From contig CP069418.1 in the NCBI GenBank assembly GCA_017569305.1, positions 3,472,001 through 3,536,000 of the forward strand: a DNA stretch of 64,000 nucleotides. Reading direction: 5' to 3'. Below are positions 23,291 through 33,185 of this stretch, piece by piece. The notes under the pieces were generated by a model. The model made no database searches. It had not been told where the DNA came from and worked only from the letters and a program-made list of their open reading frames with translations. Made by a program: the position numbers and the translations under genes. This DNA is from Clostridiales bacterium FE2011. Lineage in GTDB: Bacteria; Bacillota; Clostridia; Christensenellales; Aristaeellaceae. Each line of letters opens with the position of its first letter. Position 1 is the first letter of the stretch.

Positions 23291-25921
23291 TTACGGCGAC
23301 AGCATATTGCCGTAAGGCAGTGTGATTTCAACTTCACGCAGATCCTTCTGGTTCATATACCATTCGATAAACTCTTTCGGGGCGTGACAGGATTCTGAAC
23401 CGGAATAACCGTTGGGGATAAAGCAGGCGATGGCTATTTCAGGATTTTCATAGGGTACGAAGCACACGAACCAGGAGTTGTTCTCCAGGTCGATGGAGGT
23501 AACCTGGGCGGTTCCTGTTTTCGCGGCAATCTGCTTCTGATAAGGCCAGTTCCTGAAATATTTACCTGCCGTACCGGATTCGTCAGCAACGCCCTGCATG
23601 CCTTCATGGATAAGGTGCATATATTTGTCCGCGTTTGGAATGGTATTGATCAGGGAAGGTTCACGCTGGGACAGGATTTCACCGTCCGGGGAGGTAATGT
23701 TGTCAATCAGGGAGACGTTGTACAGTTTACCGCCGTTGGCTACAGTGGCCACGTAACGGGCAACGGCAATGGGGGTAAGCACGGTAACGGACTGGCCGAT
23801 ACCGGTCAGGATGGTCTGGCCGCCGCCCCACTTGATGTCGTTCATGTAATTGTAGGTATCACCGATGACGGACTGAAGATAAACCATTTCCTTGCTCATG
23901 TTCAGTTCTTCCATGAGGATGGTACGCATGCTGTCCAGCCAGTCGCTTTCATTGGTCCTGACAGCCATGTCCATGAGCTTTTTCGCGCATACTGACAGAC
24001 GCTCATCATCATAATAGATATCCCGGAAACCGCCGCAGTTGCGCAGGTGCTTCTTGATGGAGTTGAAAACGATGATGGGCAGGGACGTATCCTGGTTTGC
24101 CTCATTGACGGGACGATCCGGGTCATAAAGGGTTCTCTGGCTTCCGACGACGGAGCGGACTTCACCGGGCAGGTCGATGCCGGTCCGGCTGGTGAGGCCG
24201 AACAGGTTGGCGTAACGGTACAACTGTTCTTCACCAATACGGTCAGATAATTCATAGAAGAAATAATTGCAGGAGTGCTCCAGTCCGTCCTGAATCGTCT
24301 GGTTGGCATGCTGCCACCGGGCGTTTTTGCTGATCCAGCATTTCGGCGCGGTGGAAAGGTCCTTATTGTACTTGGTGAAATAACCTTCATCCGTGATCAT
24401 TTCATCTTCAGCCAATTTTCCTTCGGACAGAGCGCCCATGGCTGTCACCATCTTGAAAATGGATCCGGGCGTTCCGCGGGCATGGATCCCGTAATTCAGG
24501 AGGACGTTTCGTTCATCCCCCAGGATTTCCATGGCCTCATCACCGCCGGCAACCAGGGCATTCAGGTCATAGGTGGGATAATTGGCCAGGGCCAGGACAC
24601 GGCACTGCATATCCAGCACGATGAGGCAGCCGTGTTCAGCCAAGGCCAGGGGATACTTGTTCCAGTCCCGCTTATGGATATCTTTTTTGTTATCTTCCTT
24701 CCATTTTTCGGTTTCAAGCTTCTTTTCCTGAAGATCACGGACCTTATTGACGTTGTTCCTGATACATCTTTCAGCCTCAGCCTGATAGGCGGCATTGAGG
24801 GTAAGCTTAACGTTGTTGCCGTCCTGGGGGTCTACTTTCAGCTCTTCAAATTCACGGACGATCCGGGACATCTGGTCCCGCTCCACGACGCGCTGGCCCT
24901 TGCGCACAGAGGAATTCTGCGTCAGCCAGTCCTCCATGGAGTATTCGATGCCGTCACGGCCGATGGTATCGTTATAGGAATAACCTTTGGCCTGAAGGTT
25001 CAGCCAGGTGGCCCGGGAAGGAATAGCCCCGGTATAACCGATGATCTGGCAGGCCAGCGTGTGACGGGGATAAACACGCTTGGTACCGATTTCAATACTC
25101 ATACCCGGCAGCATCATGGCACGGGTTTCAATTTCAATAACGGTTTCGTATTTAACGTCCTTGGCAATGACAATGGGCTGGGAGTTGAAGATATTCATCT
25201 GCATTTCCGAATATATGGCCATGACCTTGAGCATGGTTTCCTCGGAAATGTCTTCTTCCAGATTATATAATTCCCTGACATCGCCATCCAACTGATACCG
25301 CTTTTTCAGCGCTTCAATACACTGCTGCGGTGTGCCGTACTTGGTTTTATTAGTCAGGTAGTTATTGGAACGCCACTGGCGCTGACGAGTATCCAGGACA
25401 GACTCGGAGACACCGCTGCCAAAATGGAATTCCCACTCTCCGACAGGAACTTCCGGATTGGGATCAATGATCTCTGTGACCACATTCCCGTCCTTGTCTT
25501 TGACAATAGCGCCATTCTCGTCTTTTACCGGGGTTTCCTTCAGTTCCGGCTTACGCCGGATGACAAAGGAAACGTCAATGGTTCCGCCGTTTTTCTCCAC
25601 TATTTTTATTGTTTCGAGAATAGAGGCTGTATATTTTTGGTACAGCGCCTTGGAATTGGCGGAAGCATCCTTCTGAAAGGTCACATTATATATGTTCTCA
25701 TCCGCAGCCATGAGCACGGAATCAGAGGTGGTAATGTTGCCGCGTTTGCCGCGAAGGGCGATGGTTTTTGTCCTGGTATCCTGGGCTTTTTCAAGCAGTT
25801 CATCAGTCTGATCCAGCTGAAGCCTTACAAGACCTGAAACAAGCCAGGTAAAAATACCGAAAATAACAACCAGAAAAGCAGCATAACGCCAGAATTCAGG
25901 AGTTTTCTTTTTCTTTTCCAT
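23291..25921 (-). CDS. mrdA: Penicillin-binding protein 2 (class B, elongation transpeptidase)
   Basis: The D,D-transpeptidase partner of RodA, 876 residues. After a short cytoplasmic end, one span (about 11-33) leads to the dimerisation region and the transpeptidase domain. Active-site motifs are Ser 487-IFK-490, SCN at 550-552 and KTG at 801-803. It is about 200 residues longer than the E. coli enzyme: extra segments sit at about 85-260 (including a charged DENGAIVKDKDGNV stretch) and 395-425, and between SCN and KTG. Long forms are common in clostridia. It starts 32 bases after mreD. Confidence 0.96.
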   Translation of the reverse strand: MEKKKKTPEFWRYAAFLVVIFGIFTWLVSGLVRLQLDQTDELLEKAQDTRTKTIALRGKRGNITTSDSVLMAADENIYNVTFQKDASANSKALYQKYTASILETIKIVEKNGGTIDVSFVIRRKPELKETPVKDENGAIVKDKDGNVVTEIIDPNPEVPVGEWEFHFGSGVSESVLDTRQRQWRSNNYLTNKTKYGTPQQCIEALKKRYQLDGDVRELYNLEEDISEETMLKVMAIYSEMQMNIFNSQPIVIAKDVKYETVIEIETRAMMLPGMSIEIGTKRVYPRHTLACQIIGYTGAIPSRATWLNLQAKGYSYNDTIGRDGIEYSMEDWLTQNSSVRKGQRVVERDQMSRIVREFEELKVDPQDGNNVKLTLNAAYQAEAERCIRNNVNKVRDLQEKKLETEKWKEDNKKDIHKRDWNKYPLALAEHGCLIVLDMQCRVLALANYPTYDLNALVAGGDEAMEILGDERNVLLNYGIHARGTPGSIFKMVTAMGALSEGKLAEDEMITDEGYFTKYNKDLSTAPKCWISKNARWQHANQTIQDGLEHSCNYFFYELSDRIGEEQLYRYANLFGLTSRTGIDLPGEVRSVVGSQRTLYDPDRPVNEANQDTSLPIIVFNSIKKHLRNCGGFRDIYYDDERLSVCAKKLMDMAVRTNESDWLDSMRTILMEELNMSKEMVYLQSVIGDTYNYMNDIKWGGGQTILTGIGQSVTVLTPIAVARYVATVANGGKLYNVSLIDNITSPDGEILSQREPSLINTIPNADKYMHLIHEGMQGVADESGTAGKYFRNWPYQKQIAAKTGTAQVTSIDLENNSWFVCFVPYENPEIAIACFIPNGYSGSESCHAPKEFIEWYMNQKDLREVEITLPYGNMLSP

Positions 25922-25953
25922 TCATTACGCTCCTTTCACAATTAGATTACCGG

Positions 25954-26568
25954 TCAGTTTTTACTGAAGACGACCGGTGCGCTTTTCAGAACGAGAGTGC
26001 TGGATTTTTTGCCGAGGATCAGGCGGCGGAGAGGTACCAGCAGGATAAGGCAGAGCAGGGAAGTCAGCAGCACATTGCCGACGCTTTTCAGGATATGCAT
26101 AAAAGTCAGCGCGTTACCGCCGATATAGATGTAGGTCAGATTGATCACTTCATAAACCAGGGTGTTCAGCGCGGTGCAGAGAACCGTACGCTGCCAGGCG
26201 GGCATTTCCTTTTTCTTTTTGTTGGTTGCCCGTTCATATTCCAGTGTTTTCAGCGGTTTATCCGCAAAAGCAAAGGAACAGAAAAGGGTAGAGACAGGAT
26301 ACATGGCCAGATTCACAAACGTTACGGAGGGCAGCATAATCTCCATCAGCAGGCCGTAAATCACGCCGACCCAGAATGCCCTCAGTTTACCGTAAGCGAC
26401 AGTCACAATCCCGATGACAACAAAAAGCAGGTTCGGGGAGATGCCGAAGGGACGGATATAGGGCATAATACAGACTTCACAGAGATAACCGAAGACCGTA
26501 ATCAATGCAAAAGCAGCATAACGGCGGACAAAACCGGTCTGGTATCTTCTGGTGGATACCTTCTGCAT
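25954..26568 (-). CDS. mreD: Rod-shape protein MreD
   Basis: A 204-residue integral membrane protein with about five spans, linking MreC to the elongation machinery. The sequence is poorly conserved, as is normal for MreD, but ISPNLLFVVIGIVTVAYGKLRAFWVG and the position between mreC and mrdA support it. A basic insert ATNKKKKEM separates the middle spans. It starts 3 bases after the mreC stop, implying coupled translation. Confidence 0.9.
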   Translation of the reverse strand: MQKVSTRRYQTGFVRRYAAFALITVFGYLCEVCIMPYIRPFGISPNLLFVVIGIVTVAYGKLRAFWVGVIYGLLMEIMLPSVTFVNLAMYPVSTLFCSFAFADKPLKTLEYERATNKKKKEMPAWQRTVLCTALNTLVYEVINLTYIYIGGNALTFMHILKSVGNVLLTSLLCLILLVPLRRLILGKKSSTLVLKSAPVVFSKN

Positions 26569-26571
26569 TCC

Positions 26572-28125
26572 TTATTCCTCCTCAAACGTCATATCTTCCG
26601 GATCGGGAGTAAAATAAGGCGTGGCCGTGGGGGCAAACGTGGGTGTGGGAGAGGGCGTCGGCTCTCCGCGGATGCTCTTCACGTTATACTCAAGAGGCGT
26701 TTCATAGGGTGTCGGATCGGGAGAAGGCGTCGGGACAGGCGTGGGCGAAGGCGTCTCTGTCGGATCAGGCGTAGGTTCAACGGTTTCAGCAGGATTTTCG
26801 GAATCCTCACCGTTTTCCTCATCCTCATCATAATTCTCCTCATCGTCTTTCCGGTCAGACAGGAAATCAGAAGCAATTTCCTGGATCGGCGGAACAGGGC
26901 GGGCTGTATCCATAGGCGTATATACATCCGTTTGTCTGTTTTCTTCGCGAGCTTCAACCTGCCCGGCCTTCGGCTGATACAGAAGTACGATTACGCGCTC
27001 CAGATGCTGGAAATCGGCAGACGGATTCAGGACGATATACTGTTTGTTGGCATCCATGCCGCGGGTACTTTCTTCAACGGTTCCGATCGGGATTCCCTTG
27101 GGAAAGGGCATACCGATACCGGAGGTAACCACCAGGTCGCCGGGGCGGGGAAGCGTTTCATCCGGCAGATAATTCATCCAACACTGCGGCTTGCCGGTTA
27201 TGCCGAGTGTGCCGCGGACAACGCCCTGGTCACGGGTGGACTCAATCAGCGCCGCCACATGAGCGTCGGAATCAATGATCGTGCGAACGGTGGATTTGTT
27301 TTTATCAACAGTTTCCACATAACCGATCATGGAATACTGATAAGTGACAGCCATATATTCCTGCACGCCGTCATCCGATCCCTTGTCGATGGTCATGGTG
27401 GAGAAGTAATTGGAGTCTGATTTGCCGGTAACACGGGCGACCAGCGGCATCATATCCCTGTTTGCGGCCACTTCTTCCGTCAGATCCTCATACTCGCTGA
27501 GCATCTGCTTTAACTGGTCCACCTGCATGGCTTTATAGACAAGTTCCTCGTTTTCCGCGAGAACTTTTTTATATTCTTCTTCGATATTCGCCCGCAGCTT
27601 CATGCTCCTGAAATAGCCGAAAACCGTTTCGGTCAGGCCAGAGAAAAAGGACTGGACAGGCGAAACAACAGCGGATATGGCGTTTTCAGGGATATCCAGA
27701 TAAGGCGTTTTTTCATAGATACGATGGAAAATAAACGCGGCGACAGCTACAAGCAGGGAAAAGGTGACCAGACCGAGAACCAGGCCCCGAAGAACCGGAT
27801 GAGGTTTGCGGGGTTTCTTGCCGGATTCATAGACGGGCTGCAGGTTTTCATCCAGCTTTATGCCGGAGGAATATACCGTTCCGCGTTCAGGCGCGGCTTC
27901 CTCTTCGGAATCGGAACCGGAACGGGAGTCTTTATCCTCTGGTTCCATATCATTCCGGGCAGTCCGCTTTCTCAGCTTACGGACGGCTTCTTCCGGCGTG
28001 TCGGAAGAAACCGGATCGGATTCACTGTCCGCAAAAGACTGCCGGGGATCATCATAAATAAAATCATCTGTAACAACAGGACGACGATCGTCCGTTTTAC
28101 GTTCAAGACGTCTTCTGCCTGCCAT
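26572..28125 (-). CDS. mreC: Rod-shape protein MreC with long N- and C-terminal extensions
   Basis: A 517-residue MreC, nearly twice the usual length. Residues 1-110 are a charged, probably disordered cytoplasmic region; the span is about 111-133; coiled coil ([15 protein letters not shown]) and beta domains follow, with [20 protein letters not shown] and [20 protein letters not shown] as family marks. The last 110 residues are an acidic stretch ([15 protein letters not shown]) and then a tail of repeated P-T/S-P units. The tail would lie outside the membrane. MreC normally scaffolds PBP2 and RodA. AAGGAGGTGAG precedes the ATG. Confidence 0.93.
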   Translation of the reverse strand: MAGRRRLERKTDDRRPVVTDDFIYDDPRQSFADSESDPVSSDTPEEAVRKLRKRTARNDMEPEDKDSRSGSDSEEEAAPERGTVYSSGIKLDENLQPVYESGKKPRKPHPVLRGLVLGLVTFSLLVAVAAFIFHRIYEKTPYLDIPENAISAVVSPVQSFFSGLTETVFGYFRSMKLRANIEEEYKKVLAENEELVYKAMQVDQLKQMLSEYEDLTEEVAANRDMMPLVARVTGKSDSNYFSTMTIDKGSDDGVQEYMAVTYQYSMIGYVETVDKNKSTVRTIIDSDAHVAALIESTRDQGVVRGTLGITGKPQCWMNYLPDETLPRPGDLVVTSGIGMPFPKGIPIGTVEESTRGMDANKQYIVLNPSADFQHLERVIVLLYQPKAGQVEAREENRQTDVYTPMDTARPVPPIQEIASDFLSDRKDDEENYDEDEENGEDSENPAETVEPTPDPTETPSPTPVPTPSPDPTPYETPLEYNVKSIRGEPTPSPTPTFAPTATPYFTPDPEDMTFEEE

Positions 28126-28159
28126 AGGCCGGAGCTCACCTCCTTACAATAGAACAGAA

Positions 28160-29188
28160 TTATTTCATGGATGGCCTGGAGCGCTTATCCTGGGGTGTGA
28201 CCAGCTGGATGTTTTCGGTCAGGTAACCGATGCCGAGAATACAGCAGTCGCCCGGATCACGCGCGAGCAGCACAGGCATACCGAGGCTCTCAGATATAAA
28301 ACGATCCAAACCAAAAAGTCTTGCACCGTCCCCGGTTAAATGGATACCGCCCTTCATAATATCAGCAGCCAGCTCGGGAGGCGTTCTTTCCAGGACCCAG
28401 CGAATGGCTTTAACAATGGCTTTGCAGGGATTTTTCACAGCTTCATAAGCCTGCTCGGACGTAAACTGGACCGTACCGGCAGAGGTGTTCAGCTGATTGA
28501 CACCGCGGACGTGAATCGTGCGCGGTTCGTCCAGGGGAAGGGCGGCCGCGAGATCTTTTTTGATGTTTTCCGCGGTCTGGTTTCCGATGAGAATATTGCA
28601 CTCCTTGCGGAGATACTCGGTAATCGCTTCATTAAACTTATTGCCGCCGACCTGGATGCTCTGGGAAACGACCAGGCCGCCGAGGGAAATAACCGCGACG
28701 TCAGTCGTACCGGCGCCGATATCAACCACAAGGCTGCCGATCGGATCATAGACAGGCAGGCCGGTACCGATGGCGGAAGCAAAGGGTTTCTCAATGAGGA
28801 AAACGCGCCTGGCTCCGGCCATGCGGATGGCTTCCATCAGGGCCTTGCGGTTTACATCATCCATACCGCAGGGGATGGAAATAATAATCCTGGGTTTTCC
28901 CAGATAGGAAACGCCGACGGCTTTGCGGATAAAATAGCGGAACATCAGTTCAGCAATATCAAAATCCGCAACCTGTCCGTTCCGGATGGGCGGGACTGCG
29001 ATCAGCTGATCCGGCGACCTGCCGTACAGAAAACGGGCTTCGTCGCCGACTGCTTTCACGGTGTGCTTGTTTTCCCTGTCCAGAACAACGAGGGTAGGCT
29101 CAGAGATGACTATGCCGCGTCCGCGGACATAGACGTTGATATTCTCCGTGCCAAGATCGATACCGATATCAGGTGCCAGAAAAGGCAT
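28160..29188 (-). CDS. mreB: Cell-shape actin homologue MreB
   Basis: An actin-like filament protein of 342 residues that guides side-wall synthesis. Phosphate 1 loop is DIGIDLGTENINVYVRG (7-23), connect and phosphate 2 motifs are seen in VVDIGAGTTDVAVISLGG, and the adenosine motif in IHLTGDGARLFGLDRF (Gly-Asp-Gly for the usual Gly-Gly-Gly/Ala). It starts 17 bases after maf. A TTG at 29194 is in frame, but GAAGGA sits better for ATG 29188. Confidence 0.96.
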   Translation of the reverse strand: MPFLAPDIGIDLGTENINVYVRGRGIVISEPTLVVLDRENKHTVKAVGDEARFLYGRSPDQLIAVPPIRNGQVADFDIAELMFRYFIRKAVGVSYLGKPRIIISIPCGMDDVNRKALMEAIRMAGARRVFLIEKPFASAIGTGLPVYDPIGSLVVDIGAGTTDVAVISLGGLVVSQSIQVGGNKFNEAITEYLRKECNILIGNQTAENIKKDLAAALPLDEPRTIHVRGVNQLNTSAGTVQFTSEQAYEAVKNPCKAIVKAIRWVLERTPPELAADIMKGGIHLTGDGARLFGLDRFISESLGMPVLLARDPGDCCILGIGYLTENIQLVTPQDKRSRPSMK

Positions 29189-29205
29189 AATCAATCATCC
29201 TTCAA

Positions 29206-29796
29206 TCAATGTGATGGGGTTCCGTCCGCCGCGAGCAGCGGATATCCCGCCTGAAGCAGGAGAGAACGGACAAGATAAAGAGGAAGTCCGATAACGGAGG
29301 TGTCAGAACCATCCAGATGGGTAACCCACATGCCTGCACGCCCCTGCAATGCATAGGCACCGGCTTTGTCCATCGGTTCCCCGGAGCGGACATAATCCGC
29401 AATTTCCGTATCATCAACGGAAGCAAAGGTCACGTCAGTCCGGTCTGAATCGGTAAAAACACGGCCGTCCGGGGCAATCACCGTAACACCGGTATAGACC
29501 TGATGGGTCCGCCCGGAAAGCATACGGAGCATTCTGACAGCGTCCGGAGGATCCACGGGCTTGCCCAGAGCTTCCTCCCGGAAAGAAACAAGGGTATCCG
29601 CGGCAAGAATGAAGGATCCGGGGTGTGATTCCGCCGCGGCCTTCGCCTTCCGGATGGAGAGAATTTTCACAGCTTCACCCGCGGGAAGGGGACAGGTTTC
29701 ATCCACGTCAGGAGCGTCAGTTTCGAACGAAAGACCGATCCGGTTCAGTAATTCGCAGCGGCGCGGAGACCGCGACGCGAGCACGAGGTTTTCCAA
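29206..29796 (-). CDS. maf: Maf family nucleoside triphosphate pyrophosphatase
   Basis: A house-cleaning nucleotide pyrophosphatase of 196 residues acting on modified or m5U/dTTP-type nucleotides. Clear signs are LASRSPRRCELL at the start, DVDETCP, the catalytic SFILAADTLV with VSFREEALGKP, and YALQGRAGMWV. The start is TTG (29796), 7 bases after GGAAGGAG. It is the first gene of the elongation operon, the order maf-mreBCD being common in Firmicutes. Confidence 0.94.
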   Translation of the reverse strand: MENLVLASRSPRRCELLNRIGLSFETDAPDVDETCPLPAGEAVKILSIRKAKAAAESHPGSFILAADTLVSFREEALGKPVDPPDAVRMLRMLSGRTHQVYTGVTVIAPDGRVFTDSDRTDVTFASVDDTEIADYVRSGEPMDKAGAYALQGRAGMWVTHLDGSDTSVIGLPLYLVRSLLLQAGYPLLAADGTPSH

Positions 29797-29833
29797 ATGG
29801 GTACTCCTTCCATAATAAACATTAAACCATCGT

Positions 29834-29842
29834 ATTATATCA
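29834..29842 (-). promoter_or_regulatory. Extended -10 promoter of the maf-mreB operon
   Basis: On the minus strand TGATATAAT (29842-29834) is an extended -10; no good -35 is present at the right distance. It lies about 40 bases before maf and faces away from the plus-strand promoter at 29869. Confidence 0.6.
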
Positions 29843-29868
29843 TACCCGTGAATGAAATAAAAGTGAAA

Positions 29869-29898
29869 TTGACAAACGCGCAGGCTGGTTTATATAAT
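29869..29898 (+). promoter_or_regulatory. Promoter of the ACT/PFL-obgE-murC gene run
   Basis: TTGACA (29869-29874), 18-base spacer, TATAAT (29893-29898): both hexamers are consensus. The first gene starts about 35 bases later. Confidence 0.88.
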
Positions 29899-29933
29899 GT
29901 AGTGATAAATTATTCCGGAGGCGAAAGTTCTTC

Positions 29934-30206
29934 ATGACTAAAGCACTGATTTCCGTTACAGGCCTTGATTCCACTGGTATTATCGCCCGCGTTGCCACCA
30001 AACTCAGCGAGATGAACATCAATATTCTCGACATAACCCAGACCATTCTCGGCGGTTACTTTACCATGATGATGGTTGTTGATCTGGACGGTGCTCATTT
30101 ACGTTTTGAAGAAATCGACCGTGAACTCCAGCCTGTCCGTGACGAACTGAAGATGACCATCCACATGCAGCGGATGGACATATTCGACGCCATGCACCGT
30201 ATCTGA
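29934..30206 (+). CDS. ACT domain protein (UPF0237 family)
   Basis: A single ACT domain, 90 residues. The GcvR-like pattern is ALISVTGLDSTGIIARVATKLSEMNINILDITQTI, where the DSTGI loop would bind an amino acid or similar effector. It starts after TTCCGGAGGCGAAAGTTCTTC and is followed 16 bases later by the PFL family gene. This two-gene pair is widely conserved in Firmicutes and archaea. Its effector and role are unknown. Confidence 0.92.
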   Translation: MTKALISVTGLDSTGIIARVATKLSEMNINILDITQTILGGYFTMMMVVDLDGAHLRFEEIDRELQPVRDELKMTIHMQRMDIFDAMHRI

Positions 30207-30222
30207 GGAGGCCTGATATAAC

Positions 30223-31569
30223 ATGATAGAAACAGGCGAGATTCTTCAGACAATGCGCATGATCCAGGAGGAGAATTTTGATATCCGCACGATTACGCTG
30301 GGCATCAATCTCCTGGATTGTTCTGATTCCGATCCGAAAAAATGCGCGGACCGGGTGTATGACAAAATCTGCCGGGTGGCCAAGGACCTGGTGCACACCG
30401 GACAGGAAATCGAGACTGAACTGGGAATTCCGATTGTCAATAAGCGGATCAGCGTAACTCCCGTCAGCATGATTGCCCAGGGAGACCCGAGACCAATCGC
30501 CAGGGCACTTGATAAAGCGGCAAGCGAAGTGGGCGTCAATTTCCTTGGCGGCTATTCTGCCCTGATGCATAAAGGCGCCACCGCTGCGGATGAAAGAGTG
30601 CTGGCCTCCATTCCGGAAGTACTGAGCGAAACCAATCTGCTCTGCTCCAGCGTCAACGTCGCTTCCACACGGGCGGGCATCAATATGAACGCTGTCCGTG
30701 AAATGGGAACCATTATCAAGAAGACTGCGGAACTGACCTCCGATTCAGACGGACTTGGCTGCGCCAAGCTGGTCGTCTTTGCCAACGCCGTGGAAGACAA
30801 CCCGTTCATGGCAGGCGCGTTCTGCGGAACAGGTGAACCTGAATGTGCCATCAACGTCGGCGTATCCGGTCCCGGCGTTGTGAAAGTCGCGCTGGAAAGC
30901 GTACGGAATGAGCCTTTTGACGTCGTGGCTGAGACTATTAAGCGTACCGCTTTCAAGATCACCCGCGTCGGACAGCTAGTGGCCAAGGAGGCCAGCAGGC
31001 GGCTGAATATCCCGTTCGGCATTGTGGACCTGAGCCTTGCCCCCACACCGGCACGCGGAGATTCCGTAGCACATATCCTGACCGAGATGGGACTTGAATA
31101 TGCCGGAGCTCCCGGTACGACGGCCGCACTGGCGCTGCTGAATGACGCAGTGAAAAAGGGCGGCATCATGGCCAGCAACCATGTGGGCGGCCTGAGCGGT
31201 GCCTTTATCCCCGTCAGCGAAGATATCGGCATGATTGAAGCTGTTTCTGCCGGCGCACTTTCCCTCGAAAAACTGGAAGCCATGACCTGCGTCTGCTCCG
31301 TCGGTCTTGATATGATCGCCATTCCCGGAGACACTTCCGCGGAAACAATCAGCGGTATCATTGCGGATGAAGCAGCTATCGGCATGATCAACAATAAGAC
31401 AACAGCGGTCCGCGTCATTCCGGCTGTCGGTAAAAAGGCCGGCGATACGGTGGAATTCGGCGGACTGCTTGGACACGCACCGGTAATCCGGGTTAATGAA
31501 TTCGGCAATGAAGCCTTTATCGCAAGGGGAGGAAGAATTCCCGCCCCCTTACACTCCATGAGAAACTGA
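30223..31569 (+). CDS. PFL family protein (UPF0210 / DUF711)
   Basis: A 448-residue protein of the DUF711 family, whose fold resembles pyruvate formate-lyase but whose activity is undefined. It matches by length and by [17 protein letters not shown] near the N-terminus, [25 protein letters not shown] and [18 protein letters not shown]. No glycyl-radical loop (RVxGY) is visible at the C-terminus, so no radical chemistry should be assumed. It is paired with the ACT gene upstream, which may control it. Confidence 0.9.
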   Translation: MIETGEILQTMRMIQEENFDIRTITLGINLLDCSDSDPKKCADRVYDKICRVAKDLVHTGQEIETELGIPIVNKRISVTPVSMIAQGDPRPIARALDKAASEVGVNFLGGYSALMHKGATAADERVLASIPEVLSETNLLCSSVNVASTRAGINMNAVREMGTIIKKTAELTSDSDGLGCAKLVVFANAVEDNPFMAGAFCGTGEPECAINVGVSGPGVVKVALESVRNEPFDVVAETIKRTAFKITRVGQLVAKEASRRLNIPFGIVDLSLAPTPARGDSVAHILTEMGLEYAGAPGTTAALALLNDAVKKGGIMASNHVGGLSGAFIPVSEDIGMIEAVSAGALSLEKLEAMTCVCSVGLDMIAIPGDTSAETISGIIADEAAIGMINNKTTAVRVIPAVGKKAGDTVEFGGLLGHAPVIRVNEFGNEAFIARGGRIPAPLHSMRN

Positions 31570-31588
31570 CCTGACAGAAAGGAAAGCC

Positions 31589-32857
31589 ATGAGCAATTTT
31601 GTTGACCGCGTAAAAATCACAGCCAAAGCCGGAAACGGCGGCAATGGATCTGCCTCCTTCCACCGGGAAAAGTTCGTTATCAACGGCGGGCCGGACGGTG
31701 GAGACGGCGGCAGCGGCGGAGATATCCTGATCTACGCCGACGTCAATATGCATACGCTGCTGGATTTCCGGTTTAAGAGCAAGTATACCGCTGAAAACGG
31801 TGAAGACGGCAAGGCCAACAGATGTACAGGAAAACGCGGAGATGATCTGCTGATCAAAGTGCCGGTAGGCACGGTGATCTATGACGACGCGACGGACCGG
31901 GTCATGGCGGACATGGACCAGCCCGGTGAAACACGGCTCCTGCTCAAGGGCGGCAAAGGCGGATGGGGAAACCAGCATTTCGCGACGCCGACCCGCCAGG
32001 CTCCCAATTTTGCCAAACCGGGCGTCAGGACCGAGGTACGTACACTTCGGCTGGAGCTGAAAACCATTGCGGACGTTGGCCTGATCGGATACCCGAACGT
32101 CGGAAAAAGCTCCATTCTGAGCGTTGTTACCAGCGCCAGGCCCAAGGTCGGCAACTATCACTTTACAACCCTGACTCCGAACCTGGGGATTGTGCGCCGT
32201 TTCGGAAAGGATATTGTCCTTGCCGATATTCCCGGACTGATTGAAGGCGCTGCGGAAGGTGCCGGACTGGGACATGATTTCCTGCGGCATGTGGAAAGAA
32301 CACGGCTGCTTCTCCACGTTGTGGACGTTTCCGGCAGCGAAGGACGTGATCCGGTGGATGATCTCGATCAGATCAACTCGGAACTGGACCGGTACGGCAA
32401 TCTTTCCGAAAAACCCCAGATTATTGTGTGCAACAAGACAGACCTGCCCGGAGCGGAAGAAAACCTGAAACGAATCCGCGTACTGGCTGAAGGAATGGGT
32501 GTACCGGTTTTCGCAGTCAGCGCGGCTACCCACCAGGGATTTGATGAACTGCTGGATGAAACCGCCCGGCAGCTTGAATCCCTGCCGCCGGTTCTTCATT
32601 ATCATGAGGAAGAGATTCCTGAAGAGAAGGAAGATCCGGACGCCTTCGAGGTTACGGAAGAAAAAGGAATCTATATTGTTTCCGGACCCGGAATGGACCG
32701 CCTGATCCAAAGCGTGAATTTTGAGGACCAGGAAAGCCTGAACTGGTTCCACAGAACGCTGCGGCGGCTCGGCGTGATCGACGCGCTGAAAGAAGCCGGA
32801 GCAAAAGAAGGCTCAACCGTCCAGATTGCGGATATGGAATTTGACTTTATTGAATAA
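31589..32857 (+). CDS. obgE: GTPase ObgE/CgtA
   Basis: A ribosome-associated GTPase of 422 residues acting in 50S maturation and stress control. Domain order is the glycine-rich Obg fold (1 to about 158, GGDGGSGGDILIYAD), G domain with GYPNVGKSS, DIPGLIEGAAEGAGLGHDFL and NKTDLP, then the C-terminal OCT domain found in Gram-positive forms. It follows the PFL gene by 19 bases; GAAAGGAAAGCC precedes the ATG. Confidence 0.97.
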   Translation: MSNFVDRVKITAKAGNGGNGSASFHREKFVINGGPDGGDGGSGGDILIYADVNMHTLLDFRFKSKYTAENGEDGKANRCTGKRGDDLLIKVPVGTVIYDDATDRVMADMDQPGETRLLLKGGKGGWGNQHFATPTRQAPNFAKPGVRTEVRTLRLELKTIADVGLIGYPNVGKSSILSVVTSARPKVGNYHFTTLTPNLGIVRRFGKDIVLADIPGLIEGAAEGAGLGHDFLRHVERTRLLLHVVDVSGSEGRDPVDDLDQINSELDRYGNLSEKPQIIVCNKTDLPGAEENLKRIRVLAEGMGVPVFAVSAATHQGFDELLDETARQLESLPPVLHYHEEEIPEEKEDPDAFEVTEEKGIYIVSGPGMDRLIQSVNFEDQESLNWFHRTLRRLGVIDALKEAGAKEGSTVQIADMEFDFIE

Positions 32858-32880
32858 GAATCTATACGGAGGCGAAAAAG

Positions 32881-33168
32881 ATGACCGGAAAGCAGAGAGC
32901 CGCACTGAGAAAAATGGCCAACGGGCTTGATACGATCCTGTATATTGGAAAAGAAGGCGTTACAGACAGCGTGGTCAAGGAAACCTATGACGCGCTGGAA
33001 GCCCGTGAGCTGATCAAGGGTTGTGTTCAGCAGGGTGCGCCCCTGGACGCAAAGACAGCCCTGACGATCCTGTGTGAAAAAACAGGTGCCGAGCCCATCC
33101 AGTTTATCGGACGCAGGTTTGTGATGTACCGTCCGAGCAGGGAAAATCCCAGAATTACGATCGAATAA
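32881..33168 (+). CDS. yhbY: YhbY family RNA-binding protein (CRM domain)
   Basis: A 95-residue CRM-domain protein, thought to bind pre-50S particles. It opens with KQRAALRKMANGLDTILYIGKEGVT, which includes the GxxG-type loop, and ends with GRRFVMYRPSRENPRI. The position between obgE and cell-wall genes is common in Firmicutes. GGAGGCGAAAAAG precedes the ATG. Confidence 0.95.
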   Translation: MTGKQRAALRKMANGLDTILYIGKEGVTDSVVKETYDALEARELIKGCVQQGAPLDAKTALTILCEKTGAEPIQFIGRRFVMYRPSRENPRITIE

Positions 33169-33185
33169 TACAGGGAGCGTTCAGG

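Noticed and set aside
30223..31569. Glycyl-radical enzyme (pyruvate formate-lyase) for the PFL family gene
   Set aside because: No glycyl-radical RVxGY loop at the C-terminus and no activating enzyme gene nearby; the length and motifs match DUF711.
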